A DNA stretch of 64,000 nucleotides from Closterium sp. Naga37s-1 (Eukaryota; Streptophyta; Zygnematophyceae; Desmidiales; Closteriaceae): positions 1,488,501 to 1,552,500 of the forward strand of contig CANJKZ010000777.1 in the NCBI GenBank assembly GCA_947471745.1, in the 5' to 3' direction. Position numbers and translations under genes: made by a program. Positions 12,394 through 24,849 of this stretch are shown piece after piece (position 1 is the first letter of the stretch; each line of letters begins with the position of its first letter). Under the pieces are notes generated by a model that had not been told where the DNA came from, made no database searches, and saw only the letters and a program-made list of their open reading frames with translations.

Positions 12394-13218
12394 TTTTGGT
12401 GCAACCTACGGTTTGCACTCGGCTTGTTGTCCGTGTGCGTGCATGCGTGTGTGCATGGAATGGAATGAGGGCATGAAATAATATATGTATATTTCATGCT
12501 TATAATAGTGTGTGCATGAAGAGTCATGATGTCGAGTGTGTGTGTGTGTCGAGTCAATAGCAAGTTATCGCTAGTCGCGTGTTACGCAGTCATTTGTGTC
12601 TCGCGCGCGGTTTTTATTTGTCGTGTGTCCCGTGCGCGGTTTCTATTTTGTCGTGTGTCGAACGTTCGGCGTGTCGCAGGTGTGTGCAGCAGACCCATCA
12701 AGAACTCAAGGATGAGTTTGTGATGAAGAACCCGAGCCTTGGTGTCCAGCCTCAAGTGATTTCGAAGCTCGCCAAAAGGGTACACTTCAAGATGTTTAAG
12801 ATAGTTGCATTACAATGTGTAGTGTAACATTTCTGTTGGTGTAGACCCTTGTGGAGGGTAGTTTCGAGACCCTTCTTGGTTGGGGACAGTGTGGCACTCT
12901 TCCACATCACTGTACCTCGGCTCTTGGGGTTTGTAGGAGCTGGGAGTCATTCCCAACTCGTAACTCTTCCTATCTTGTGTTCTAAGACTATAGTGGCTGC
13001 CATAGTGCCGTTCGTTCAAACCGACGCTGTTTCGTCAATACTTGGTGAAATCATGCGATCTAAATTGCCTATTGTAGGCGATGTTAAGACGCTCCAGATC
13101 CAAGTTGAATCAGGTCATTTGAAGCTGTGAACAGGTCGTTTAAAGATGCTGTGCAGAAATCCGACTGTGCACTCTATCTTTCGTTTTAGGCACATTGAAG
13201 CCTACTGTGACTATAACA
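12394..13218 (+). repeat. Element C 3' LTR
   Basis: Matches 8150-8939 over its whole length apart from scattered substitutions and a few indels; ends CTATAACA before the duplication CCATC. Confidence 0.92.
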
Positions 13219-16092
13219 CCATCAATGCGTCTGCGCAAAACAACCCATTTACCTTGGACCATGAATACAACGATGACGACGACCAAGACTGGAACTTATC
13301 AGTCTCGCTGCTTGAAAGCCCCCCGCACATGCATGACTCCAGGCCGGAGCCCATCAACTAGATTGCGCGCGAACTTTTTCTGAAATATGACACGTGCACA
13401 TTGTTACGCCGACGACAAGCACTACAATACCCGGTATCTTGATAGCTGATGTGGACAACACATGGTGGGCTCTAGGCGTTTCCAACGAGTCGTCGTTGCC
13501 GCCGTCGCCACCCCCACTGTCACTTATATCACCGTGGCGAACAACAAGCGACTGCGCGCAAGCGCGCAAGGGATTGTCGTCGTGAAAGCACGTGGTAGTA
13601 ACACGCACCTCACATTGAATGATGTGCTCATCGTCCAGAACCTACGGTTCAACTTACTCTCGGCGTCACAGCTGACGGATTGCGACTTACAACTCAGCAC
13701 TGACCCAGAGACGCGCGACATGGTTCTGCTCTACACGTCGCCTGACAAACCGCGCAAGTATCTCGGACGAGCACGCGCCGACAACGACGTATATGTCCTG
13801 GACTTCAATATCCCAGACTGCATCGGTGACATGGACGAGTTAATCAACCTCGTTCCGCTCCGCTTCGAATATGTACATCGGTCCGAATAGAAGCACCGCG
13901 ATGGCATCTGCACGATGCCGACCCCGACGGCACCTGCAGGGACTGCCACACCCCAACGGCCTCAACAAATGCCAACATTGCTGGCAGAGGACTTGCCGCG
14001 ATCGCCGAAGCTGAGCGATACGCACCGCCAGACGAAGGAATGTCAACACTGGAGCTTGAGGGCGCAACACTCTGAGTATTCGGCACGCCCGAAGAGCCCC
14101 TTCCCAGTTCCGCACACGATCGCCTCCAGTGGATCCTGCGAGGAAGGAGACGAGGAACCTTCAACGCGCGTAGAGTACCGCGACAATACACCAAGAAATA
14201 CTTAAGCTGTAACCCACTGGCGCGATGCGGCGAAGAATCTCAGCATCGAAGAAGAAAAAGAGTTGGCGCACCGAGAAGCTTAGGAGCTCCGCCGCAAGAG
14301 TATCGCAGAGGCACGCGACACCTTTACTTGCAGCGCATGGGGAGAAGGATGGCGGAAAAGGCGCCTCCAATGAAGGCGGGTGGGGAAGCAACGACAGATG
14401 GGGAACCAGTAGCGGCGGAACCTTGGGCAATATTGAAGGCACCTGGGCAACCACTTGCGAAGATTGGGGTACCACAACAGGCGGAACCGGCGGCGGATGG
14501 GGAGGCTCAGATGAAGGTTGGGGCACCTCACGCAACCGAGAAGAACAAAGGGGTGGAACTGAGGAAGAAACTGAACTGCCGATTGTTCACCTCGCCGACC
14601 ACCACGCCTGCCAACACCGCCACCGCTCCCCGCGGACATTCGCCACATCGTGACCCTTGGGACACGATCAATTGGGGCAACGAACCGTCGACCCTGCGTC
14701 GTACTATCTACGGTCCCAATCCCGAGCCGCGCGAGCCCACGCTCATCCCTAGCACAATTCCCGGGACTAACATCCCACTCTCTATCATCCCTACATAAAT
14801 TTTTTCACGCTCATGCTGACGACGGAAGATGATGACGCAGAAGAAGTAGAGGCGCCAGCGGAACCTGCCCCCGTACTTGAAGAAGATCCAGACAAGGCGC
14901 GCATGCGCTATTTGCGCACCTCTGAACTTTGCGCGCCATACGACCTATGGCTTCAGCGCCTCGGTCACCCCTCACGCCAAACGCTAAACAACTGCATCGT
15001 TGCCGAAGTCTTCGCGCCTTGCGCAATTTTGCGCCCTGACGACAACGAAACAAGGAGCACATCGCAGCCACATACCTGTATAGTTTGCCTCGAAGCAGCA
15101 CTGTCGCACCAGCCATTTCCCCTGCTTGATTCGGGCACTAATCGCTACCCAAAACTGCACAAGTTTACAATATTTTCGTCGTCCTCGGCCATTGGGGGCT
15201 CAACGACGAAGGCTACACACTCACCTTCGTAGACGCGGGCACCCGCTATGTGTGGACTGCTAAAGTTCAATTCCGCAGTAGGGCGTATGAGGCGTTCTGC
15301 ATCTGGCTTGCTCACGCGCAACGATAGTCGGGAGAAAAGCTGCAGATCTGGTAGACCGGCGGCGCAGTAGAATGTCGAAGCAAAGAGCTGCAGGACTACC
15401 TCGGGGAAAAGGGAATCCTACAACAAGTCTCGCTCCCTTATGTGCACCCGCATGACGAAAGTGCGCGCGCTACTAAAGTATTCGAAACTTCCCGCTACCT
15501 ACTGGCGGTACGCGATGCACCATGCCGTGCGTCTGCACAACCTGATATCAGCCGCGGCGATCACCGGCAACCTGTCGTTGCACGTCAAGTGGACGGGCAA
15601 GAAAGGAGATGCCTCCATGCTCCGCGCGTGGGGATGTGTGGTGCAGTACAGACCCCATACCTCAACTGTCGGAAAATTCACAAGCTGTGCACGTTGGGCC
15701 ATTCACCTCGGCATCAGCTACGAGTACAACGCGTGAATCATCCTCGACCTCCTCATCAACAAGATCACGCGCGCGTGCGACGTAATTTTCTACGAGAGGC
15801 TCACCCTCGAGCAGTTCCGCACGGATCAGCAAGGGGGCGCGGACCTGGTCTACGCAAACAACGTACGCAACTATGCTACCCCTGAAGACAAAGCTGCCAC
15901 ATCGATCCTCGATCAGGACACAATTTGTGAATACCCCGACATCGACCCGCTTCGCGGCGACGATGACGACGACGACGAGTCGCCTCCATGACCCTCGGGA
16001 AGCAGTCGCAGGGACCTTGCAGCTGCTGGGGCTTCACACCCCCACCTTCATGGCTCCACGCGTCATCGAGCCGAAGAAACAGCGACTGGGAC
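13219..16092 (+). pseudogene. Element A protease to integrase remnant
   Basis: Middle section of element A between insertions C and D. Protease/pre-integrase sequence lies at about 13462-13890 (VKARGSNTHLTLNDVLIV, NLRFNLLSASQLTDCDLQL). A low-complexity stretch follows at about 13900-14800. Pre-integrase (LWLQRLGHPSRQTLNNC) and integrase C-terminal sequence (TYWRYAMHHAVRLHNLIS, LRAWGCVVQYRPHTS) lie at 14900-15736. Many breaks. Confidence 0.7.
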
Positions 16093-17306
16093 TGTTAACA
16101 GTAATGAAGTGTTGGCCCCGCCCTCGCTTGGGCAACGCCGACGACTTGGTCAGATGTACGGGAGTAGCAGCCGACCGTTCACAGTGGGAGAGCTGCTCGA
16201 CATGCTTCGTCGAGCTGCAGGGGACCGCTATAGTGTTGCTGTCGACCAGGGAGCTCGACAGCTGCAACTGACTGGTCTGGGCGACGGGTGGGTCGTCGAC
16301 CAGGAGGGGCAGTTTGACCGGGAGGTTGACGGAGAAGCCCGTCGACCTGCAGCTTGACAGGGAGGTCGATGGAGCAGCTCGTCGACCTGCAGCTCGAACG
16401 GGAGGTCGATGGAGCAGCCCGTCGACCTGCAGCTCGACCGGGAGGTCGACGGAGCAGTCCGTCGACCTGCTGTTCGACCGGGAGGTCGACGGAGTAGTCC
16501 GTCGACCTGCAGTTCGACTGGGAGGTCGACGGAGCAGTCTGTCGACCTGACAAGTGAGCAGCAGTCGACGAGGGGAGCTCGGCGACAACCGCTGACGGTT
16601 CTGGTCGACGGAAGGGGTCTGACGACCAGGGGGTAGCTCGGAGGGAGTTGTGGTCAACCAGAGGCACCTGGTGGTCGACCAGAGGGACCCGGTGGTCGAC
16701 CGGAGGTAGCTGGGGGTCGACCAAAGCACCTGGGGGTCGACAAGATTGACTGGGTAACCTGCTCGACGAGTTCTGCGGAGGCACGCGAACGTCGTCGAGG
16801 TCGCGATGGCGCAGGCGACTTCGGACTGGTATCCCGAAGTCGATGTGGCTTGTCAGGCGCAGACAACAGCCGACGGATGCCCAACGAGGCAAGTCGGGCC
16901 AATCGTCTGCGCGCACCTGCGAGCGTGCACACTGCTGTCTTCTACGGGGCAACGCTAGACAGCCGCTCTGCTGCAGCGTTGGCACGTCGTCGACCTGCAG
17001 TGTTGGCAGGTCGCCTTTTTGCAGTGCTGGCGCGGCTCCTCTACGCAACGCTGGCAGGCGGTCAAACAAGCTGTGCTGGCAGTCGACCAAGCTAGCTGCA
17101 AAGTTACTTGGTGCTTGATGTAGTCATTATTGTCATTGCTTGTTAAACCAATTCTGTAATTCCAACTTTGCTAGTGAAACTCTTGCCAACTTCTCCCGTG
17201 AATGCGCAAGTGCTAAGGAATGCAAGCAAAGCTACGATCACTCTTAGTAGTTTGTGCCTACCCCCCCGTAGTCTAGCTCACTACCTTTGTCGAGTGAATC
17301 ACCGCA
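16093..17306 (+). repeat. Element D 5' LTR with 40-bp tandem repeats
   Basis: TGTTAACAG...CACCGCA. It contains five full tandem copies of a 40-bp unit beginning gtcgacctgcagctcgac (starting at 16341, 16381, 16421, 16461, 16501, then a partial at 16541), and a second set of short gtcgacc-centred repeats at about 16660-16745. Confidence 0.9.
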
Positions 17307-20300
17307 TGGTGCGATGAGCATGGACGGCCCCGCAGATTACCTTCAGATAGGAGCCGACCTTTGCACCTACTAAGTCGTTCGTAGGCCGGCAACAGCGTTA
17401 GTCGCCATGGTCGACCCCGTAGTTGATGCGAGCGTAGAGGACACCTTGGAGGCACGCTTGGCTGATGCGAGGAAACGCCACGCGGATGGTGAGTACGGGA
17501 CGATCCCCTTGGTGATCGTCGAGCTGGGCATCCGGTCGCAGTGGGCGGCGGAACACCCTTCCTGTCCTGCATCTCCTCGACCGGCGCGAAACAAAGGTGG
17601 CGTCGACGACGAGGTCGACGGTGGTGCACGAGTCAGCAGCAGTGAAGGCACGAGGCAGAGAGGGGTGGTCAAGGTCGACTGTGGCGTCGACGGGATTCAG
17701 GCACGAGTGCAGCGGTCGACAGCGGCTGCAGGCAGCTCGCGTGCCAACGTTGATGGTCGACATCGCTCTCCTCTACGAAGCGGTGGAGGGTTCTCGGTGA
17801 CGACGCATGTGACGGCGGGCGGGACTGCACCGGCGTATGGCTACTTCAAGTTCTCGTCAGACCGAATCACCGTCGCACCGCTGCAAGGTCGACGGGACCT
17901 CATCATCTGGAGGGAGTCGATAGAACCGACGTCGTTCTCCTCTACAAAGCGGTGGAGGGCTCTCGGTGACGACGCATGTGACGGCGGGCGGGATTGCACC
18001 GACATATGGCTGCTTCAAGTTCTCGCCAGACCGAATCCCCGTCGCACCGCTGCAAGGTCGACGGGACCTCATCACCTGGAGTGAGTCGATAGAACCTCAG
18101 CTGGAGGTCGCCGGGCTGAAGGGCTTCGCCGACGGCACAATGCCAACTCCGCCCGTAGACGATGTCGAGCTGCGCGGGGAGTTTCGTGCGGCTCACTTGC
18201 TCACCTTCATGGTCATCTCGAGTTGCTGCTCGCCGGTGGTGCAGCTGGCGCTCAGGAGCTGTCGAGAGCAACTGGATGGTGGTCACCAGGCATGGCACTT
18301 CATCCTGTCGACGTACCAGGTCAGGGACGACCTGTACATCTGACAGCTGGAGGAGAAGATGACACACATTCGGATGGGCGAGCAGGAGTCGGCGACGGAC
18401 TACTGCAACCGTGCTCGACGGATCCTGGCTGAGATGCAGATGGCGGGCGCCGAATACTGACGACGTCCTACATCACCCACATCGTCAAGGGTCTGCCACG
18501 CGGCTATAACCTCATGAAGAGGATGATGATGGTGTCCGGCACGCGTGAGTCCCTCGACGAGAACTCCATCACCAGCTACATCCTTCAAGACGACGCGATG
18601 CAGGAGGCTGAACAGCCCACGGAGCTCCTTCTGCAGGCCAACTACGCTGCACCAACGAAGCTGAATCAATAGCAAGGGCAGCGCGGGAAGCCAGGCGGAG
18701 GTGGGAGCGGAGGTGGGCGGTCGACGAAGGACGTCGACGAGAAGAGGTCAACGCGGGAGAAGGGCCGTGGAGGTGGTGGTCGACGGCGAGAGTGCTGGAT
18801 CTGCCACGACCCCGACCACCTTTCCTACGAGTGCCCCGACCGCGACGACAGCGACGAGGACGACACCAAGGGAGGCCGTGGCCGGTCAACCAGCCGTCGC
18901 CCCCGTCGAGATGGATAGCCGCTCAAGGAGAAGAAGACGTCGAAGAAGACGTCATCGACAAAGGACGTCAACAGCTGCAGCGGCAAGGGCCGAGGCGACG
19001 GGGAGGCGTCGTGCTCGATGGTCGGCGTGGTACAGCCGACAGTCTCGCTGGCACCGGAGGCTGGCGAGGACTTCCAGGCGGTGGCGGCAGCTGTGCAGGC
19101 CAACCCGATGGCGGTACCGCTCGACAGCGAGTGCTCCCACCACCTGATGGGGACGAAGGCGGTCTTCGTTGAGATGGCGCCGAGCGACGGAGTGAAGCAC
19201 GTGCGTGGATTCAACGGGGCGCTTCAGCCCGTCGAGGGTCGCGGAACCGTCGCTCTACAAGGGGAGGCCGGGAAGCAGGTCCTCATCCCCGACGTGCTCC
19301 ACGTTCCGGGCGTACAGGCGAACCTGCTGTCAGCTGGCCAACTGAAGGAGAGCAGAGTGCAGCTGTAGGGCGACGGCGACGAGATGCTGCTCGTCGCCGC
19401 GACCGGGGAGGTGCTCGGTCGACCACACTACACCGGACGAGTCCTCTGCACCGACCTTCGCCCCTACTCGACGCGGTCGCCATCGACCGAGGTGGTGGCT
19501 CTGCGGACGATCGTCTCGGCAACGAAGTCGACCCCTGACCGGTTGCATGCGAGGCTCGCGCACGTCGGCGTCAACACGATCAAGAGCTCGGCGAAGCATG
19601 AAGTTGCTGTTGGGCTCGACATCACGCCGTCGACTGGAGCAGACCCGCCGTGTGTCTCTTGCGTCGGAGGAATGCTGGCGCGGCACACCTTCCCGGACAA
19701 GGGCTCGGACGCCAAGGAGGTACTAGCTGTCGTGCACATTGACTTGTGCGGGCCATTTCGGGTGGCTGCCAAGGATGGCGGCTTGTACTTCCTGCTGCTG
19801 AAGGATCGCCATACTCGGTTCGTATGGGCAATGCCGGTCGTTAAGAAGAGCAACGTGCTGCGGGAGTTCCAGAAGTGGCTGGTGCTGGTGGAACGGTGGA
19901 CGACGAAGTCGGTGCTGTCGCTTCGCTCCGACCGGGGAGGGGAGTTCCTCGGCAAGGAATTCACCAACTTCGTCGACGAGAAGGGCATCGTCCACGACTT
20001 AACGTGCCCCTACACTCCGTAGAAGAACGGCATGGCTGAGCAGGAGATGCGCACGGTCGTCGAGTCTGTGCGGACGATGCTGCTGCACATAGGCGTGCAG
20101 CACCACTGGTGGCACCTCGCCCTTCGACAAGCTGTCTGGGTGCACAACTGCTTGGAGAAGTCGACGACGCCGCCGGGGACGACGCCGTACCAGCTGCTGA
20201 CCGGGAAGAAACCTGACCTCACGCTGGCGCGGGTGTGGGGCTGCATGGTGCAGTTCCTGGTTCCCGAGCAGCAGCGTGGTGGGAAGCTGGCACCAAAGGC

Positions 20301-20885
20301 TCGCTGGGGGCTTCACCTGGGTGTGTCGCCGGAGAGTAAGGGCTGGGAGGTGCTCGACCTGACCGACAACAAGGTGGTCACGTCGGTCGAGGTGATCTTC
20401 TACAAGACGATGTCGCTGGAGGTGTGGAAGGCGACATATGGGCCAGCGTCGGGGCGGACACGGGCACACCCGCTGACGGACACCTCGACGGCGACGGTTC
20501 CGCTGCTCGCCGAAGTCGACGAGCCTGCTGATGAGGATGTTGTGGAGGTTCTTCCACCTCCCCCTGTTCTTGCTCCTCCCTCCCCCATCGCAGATCAGCC
20601 TGCATCGACATCTGTGTCGGCCACCGGCGATGAGGGGAGCCTTGCGGCGTCGCCTGTGGCTAGTGGCATCGCCGGCGGTCGACAAGGGAAGCCGTCGACG
20701 ACAGGGGAGCATCAGACAGGGGAGCCGGTCAAACAGGAGGCAACAGCAGGGGTGCAGTCGACAGGGGAGCAGCAGTCGGGGCGGTCGACAGGTGAGCGTT
20801 CGAAGTCAGCAGGTGGTGAGCAGTCGGACGAAGGATCTAAGCAGTTTGTCGACGACGAGGACGTCGACGAGGAAGGGGAGCAATC

Positions 20886-23800
20886 TGTCAGAATCCCAAC
20901 CACTAGACCATTGGGATAAAAGGGCTTGTTAAGTAGCGGATCAGTGCGCCCATAACCCCCCAGGACAACGAGCCTGTTACCCTTCCCTAGCATCAATTGG
21001 GGATCACCAGTGGACCTCTGACACCCCCCCGCACTGGGATGCCCGAAGTGCACACACTGGGATTCGAACCTGAGACCTTCGCTCTGATACCATGTCAAAG
21101 TTAGAACTAAGAATGATGATTAGAAAGGGAACAGTACAAGGTTTGTATAGGTAAAACCTATCAGGGCTGTACCCCATAAGGAGTGCCCCACTACAGCCTA
21201 GAGTATAGTTCTGACACAACCCCATAGGCAAAGTCGGGGACAAGCAACAGAACAAGGCAAGATCAAGCTCAGGGTGGATCACGACGTCACCACGCATTTT
21301 GAGCACAAGCAAAAGGCCACAAGGCCAATTCACATGCAGAGTTATATATCAAGGTGAACAAGCAGTACAGTGATCTCAACCTAACAAGTGTAAGCATGCA
21401 GGTGCATGTATATATAGATCACAGTACAAGCAAAGTCAAGAGGTGATCAAGTGAGGCTAGGTAGGCACAAGACCTCACATAGTACAGAAACGCTGATGAT
21501 CACAAGGCTGAAGTGCCTTGGTAAAGATATCAGCAGTGTTGGCCCGAGTGGCCATGTAAGCAAGACGAAGCTGACCACGCTGCTGCAACTCTCAAGCAAG
21601 GAAGTAGCGCAGAGCAATATGCTTCGTCCTGTGCTCCAGTCTGTGCTCCTGTCACAAGGCAATCATGGCATTGTTGTCGACGTACAGAACAGGAGGAGAA
21701 CGAGGCACCTCTCCCAAGTCGGTCAGCAGGTAGGTGAGCCAGCGTAACTCCTGTGCAGCCATGGCCCCAGCGTAGATCTCAGCCTCACAACTGGAGCTGA
21801 GAACAGAAGACGAGCGGATAGACCGCCACGAAACAGAGCCGGAACCAAGGCTGAAGGTGTAACCCTGTGACGACCGCTGCGTAGCCAAGTCGTCAACCCA
21901 AGAAGCGTCTGCGTGACTAGTGAGGACAACTCGGGCCCATCCTCCAAGCACGAGCCCCATGCCCGACGTACTCCACAGGTAGCACAACACCCTCTTAGCT
22001 GCATCCATGTGCTCTGGTTGGTGTCTCCCAAGAGCAACATAGCATGCCAGGATGCTAAGAGGGTATGCCAGGTCAGGTCGAGTGCAGGTCATCAGATACA
22101 TGAGGCAGCCCATAAGCTCTGGGTACGGGCCACTCGGCTCTACGGACTCATCCGAAGGCAGAGCTGAGAGCGAGTGGCGAGTAGACAGAGGAGTGGCCTG
22201 AGGCGAGGAGTACGTGAAGTTGAAGCGCTGAAGGACCTGCTGCACCATGTATGACTGAGTCAAGGTAATGGTGCGCCGTGCTCTGTCCCGGGTGATCTGC
22301 AAGCCAAGATAGCTGCGCAGTTCACCCAGGTCTGTGCACGTGTGTCTCTTCTACAGCTCGGACTTCACGTGGGTGAGTCCAGCAGTGTCAGCAGTAGCAA
22401 AGACCAAGTCGTCGACGTACACGAGGATGTAGAACGGCGGCAGAGTGGTGTCGGTGCATAGAAACAGCGATGGGTCAGCAGTAGAAGGAGCAAACCCAAG
22501 AGCCGCAAGCGTAGTCCTCAGTGTGTCGTGCTACTCACGGGGCGCCTGGCGGAGACCGTAGACTGGCCGCCGGAGGCTCCACTGGGTACCAGGAGGAAAC
22601 GACCCAGCAAAGCCAGGTGGGCGGCGCAGCCAGATCTCCTCGTGCAAGCTGCCCTGTAGGAAAGCAGTGTTGAAGTCAAGAGAGTGAAGCTCGTAGTCGC
22701 GCTGAGCGGCTATGTGCAGCAGCACCCGAAGAGTGGTCGTCTTCGGGGTGGGAGAGAAGGTCTGAAAGTAGTCAAGTCCCTGCCGCTGACTGAAGCCTCG
22801 AGCAACGTAACGCGCCTTGAAGACAGGCGGAGAACCCGGCGGCCGCTTCACCCTGAAAATCCACATGCCATCGACTATGTTCGCCCCAGGTGGGGGAACC
22901 TCATCGACGTAGATGCTTGTGGACTTCCAGGAAGCCATCTCTGCGTCCATGGCTGTCTGCCACTGAGAGGAGTAGGGACCCTCTATCGCCTCTGCGTAAG
23001 AGCGGGGGTCGGGATGTCTGGTGCATCCGGGTCTCCCTCAGGGGCAAGCAGCATGGACATGAGATGAGGTAAAGCAGCAGCAAAACACTGGAACTCCTCC
23101 TGCCTGTCCTGAAGGACGTTCGTGCTAAGAGCACACTCACCCCCGACGGACGGAGGACAGACAGACTCAGACTCAGCAACAAGACTAGCGTCGTAGTCTA
23201 GTCGACAGTGAGCAGCAAAGTCGACAAGCTCAGCAACAAGAGCCGACGCAGCAGTAGACTCAAAGGAAGGGTCAGTGACAACAGTGTCCAGGAGACGCGT
23301 GACAGTAGGACTAGCAGCACGAAGGGAGTCAGACTCCGGGTCAGCAAGGCCAGGAAGAGAGGACGCAGGAGGAGACGGCAGAGGGACACACTGCGGAGCG
23401 GTGGAAGGACGCAGTGCCATCTGGTGCGTGCCGGGGACAGGAGGAGGACGCTGACGCGGACCACGACGACTAGTGCGAGCAGCACGAACAGGACGAGACT
23501 CAGGCTCACGACGCTCCGTAAGACCTCCGGTCGGACCAGTGTAAGGAGAAGGAGCAGGCAGTGGGGAGGCGGGTTGTAACTGCGACTGCGAATGGACAGG
23601 CGGTGGACACTCTAAGGAAGGAGCAGGACTAGTAGAAGGCGGGAGACCAAGAACCTGCTCAAGGAGCGGAACGAAGGACGGCCGCGGCCGCGCAGCGCCT
23701 CCAGAACCAGCAGAGACAGCACCAGCACCTCCAGCGTCAGCTCCAACACCTGCAGCACCACCAGCTCCTGCAGTACCTCCAGCAGCTCCAGCAGCGCCAA

Positions 23801-24849
23801 CCCCAGCACCCCCAGAAGCACCGGCTCCAGCAGCACCGCCAGCTCCAGCACCTCCAGCAGCTCCAGCTCCAGCAGGACCACCAGAAGCCCCAGTAGCTCT
23901 AGTAGCGCCAGCTCTAGCACCTCCAGCAGCACCCGCTCCAGCAGCACCGCCTGCTCCAGCACCTCCAGCAGCTCTAGCTCCAGCAGCACCACCTGGCCCA
24001 GTAGCTCCAGTACCTCCAGTACGAGCACCTTCGGGACCAGTGGCTCCAGCACCCACAGCAGCTCCAGTGGCAGCAAGACCTCCAGCGCCAGTAGTACCAC
24101 CAGCTCCAGCAGCACGGCTCCAGCGCCGAGCAAACCACTCGCGCAGCTGCTGTGGAGAGAGTGGCTCCCGCCGGGACGAAGCACCCAAAGTACCTCCAGG
24201 CTCAGCACCTCCAGACTCCACACGCGCAGGCTCAGCACCCTCAGGCTCCGCACCCCCAGACTCAGCAACCCCAGGCTCAGCACCCCCAGGCTCAGCACCC
24301 CCAGACTCAGCACCCCCACGCTCCGCACGCTCAGGGTCAGCACCCCCAGACCCGGCACCCGCAGGCTCAGCACCCCTAGCAGCACCAGAGTCAACAGCTA
24401 CCTCAACAGGCTCGACTGCGTCTACCTGGGACACACCTGAGGGGGCAGGGCCCTGAGGGGGGAGGGGGTCTACCGGGGGAGGACCTGGCGCGAGGAAGAG
24501 CGGCGGGGGGGGGGGGGGGGAGGGGGGCAGTGCGGTAGGGGAAGAGACGGTAGTAAGGAACCGACTCGTCAAACGTGACGTCCTGAGAGGACAGAACACG
24601 GCGTGAGGTGGGGTGGTAAAACTGTCAACCAGGCTCATCAGGGGGGAAGCCAAGGAAGACGCAGGGAACAGCACGGGAGGACAGCTTGTCCGCAGACAAG
24701 TCGCGGACGAAAGCTCGAGATCCCCAGACACGGAACGCAGACGCATCGCCAACCTTAATTAGCGGGTCAATGCGCCTATAACCCCCCAGGACAACGAGCC
24801 TGTAGCCCTTCCCTAGGATCAATCGGGGATCACCAGTGGACCTCTGACA
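20886..24849 (-). mobile_element. Element E: TRIM-like miniature LTR element enclosing a Copia fragment
   Basis: Reverse orientation. A 138-bp terminal repeat (20886-21023, TGTCAGAATCCC...CTCTGACA) recurs in shorter form at about 24756-24849. Next to the first copy is a 69-bp leader (21024-21092) with a C-run (purine tract of the minus strand), a B-box-like GGTTCGAATCC and the primer site TGGTATCAGAGC (all minus strand). Flanks are CAATC (20881-20885) and CAGTC (24850-24854), a 5-bp target duplication with one mismatch, so the whole block behaves as one insertion in D. An LTR plus a leader under 100 bp is the layout of TRIM elements. Between the two repeats lies Copia fragment F. Confidence 0.75.
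21093..24755 (-). pseudogene. Fragment F: 3' half of a B-like Copia element inside E
   Basis: On the minus strand, from right to left: end of integrase (VGDASAFRVWGSRAFVRDL), the Glu-Gly-Ala/Gly-Ala repeat linker (about 24460-23690), RT (MDAEMASWKSTSIYVDEV), RNase H (QITRDRARRTITLTQ... to YVDNNAMIAL, about 22302-21652) and a 124-bp 3' LTR (21093-21216). The purine tract next to that LTR (minus strand ctatggggttg) matches element B. Broken fossil; protein sequence is close to element B. Confidence 0.85.

Larger units (their letters stand above)
8150..13218 (+). mobile_element. Element C: Copia-type LTR element with ~0.8-kb LTRs
   Basis: LTRs 8150-8939 (790 bp) and 12394-13218 (825 bp) are flanked by the 5-bp duplication CCATC (8145-8149 and 13219-13223). 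A canonical primer site TGGTATCAGAGC lies at 8942-8953 and a purine tract (cgaggggga) just before the 3' LTR. Parts seen: gag with a zinc knuckle (9141-9863), protease with DSGAT (about 10150), integrase (about 10790-11600), RNase H (about 11680-12340). I see no clear RT core. By eye the LTRs differ by a few percent plus some indels, the largest about 35 bp, so it is fairly young. It inserted into element A just right of element B. Confidence 0.92.

Noticed and set aside
16341-16560. CRISPR-like regular repeats
   Set aside because: Direct 40-bp units without unique spacers, inside a retroelement LTR of a eukaryote. The 119-bp array at 52068 is likewise a tandem exon echo.
16179-17090. 303-codon minus-strand frame rich in RRPPGRAAGRRAAPSTS
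   Set aside because: Translation of the 40-bp gtcgac repeats in the element D LTR. The same happens at 26163-27299.
21024-21092. A tRNA gene (B-box-like GGTTCGAATCC on the minus strand)
   Set aside because: Only 69 bp between an LTR and a primer site. The T-arm does not pair well and no acceptor stem is present in place; better explained as the leader of a TRIM-like element.
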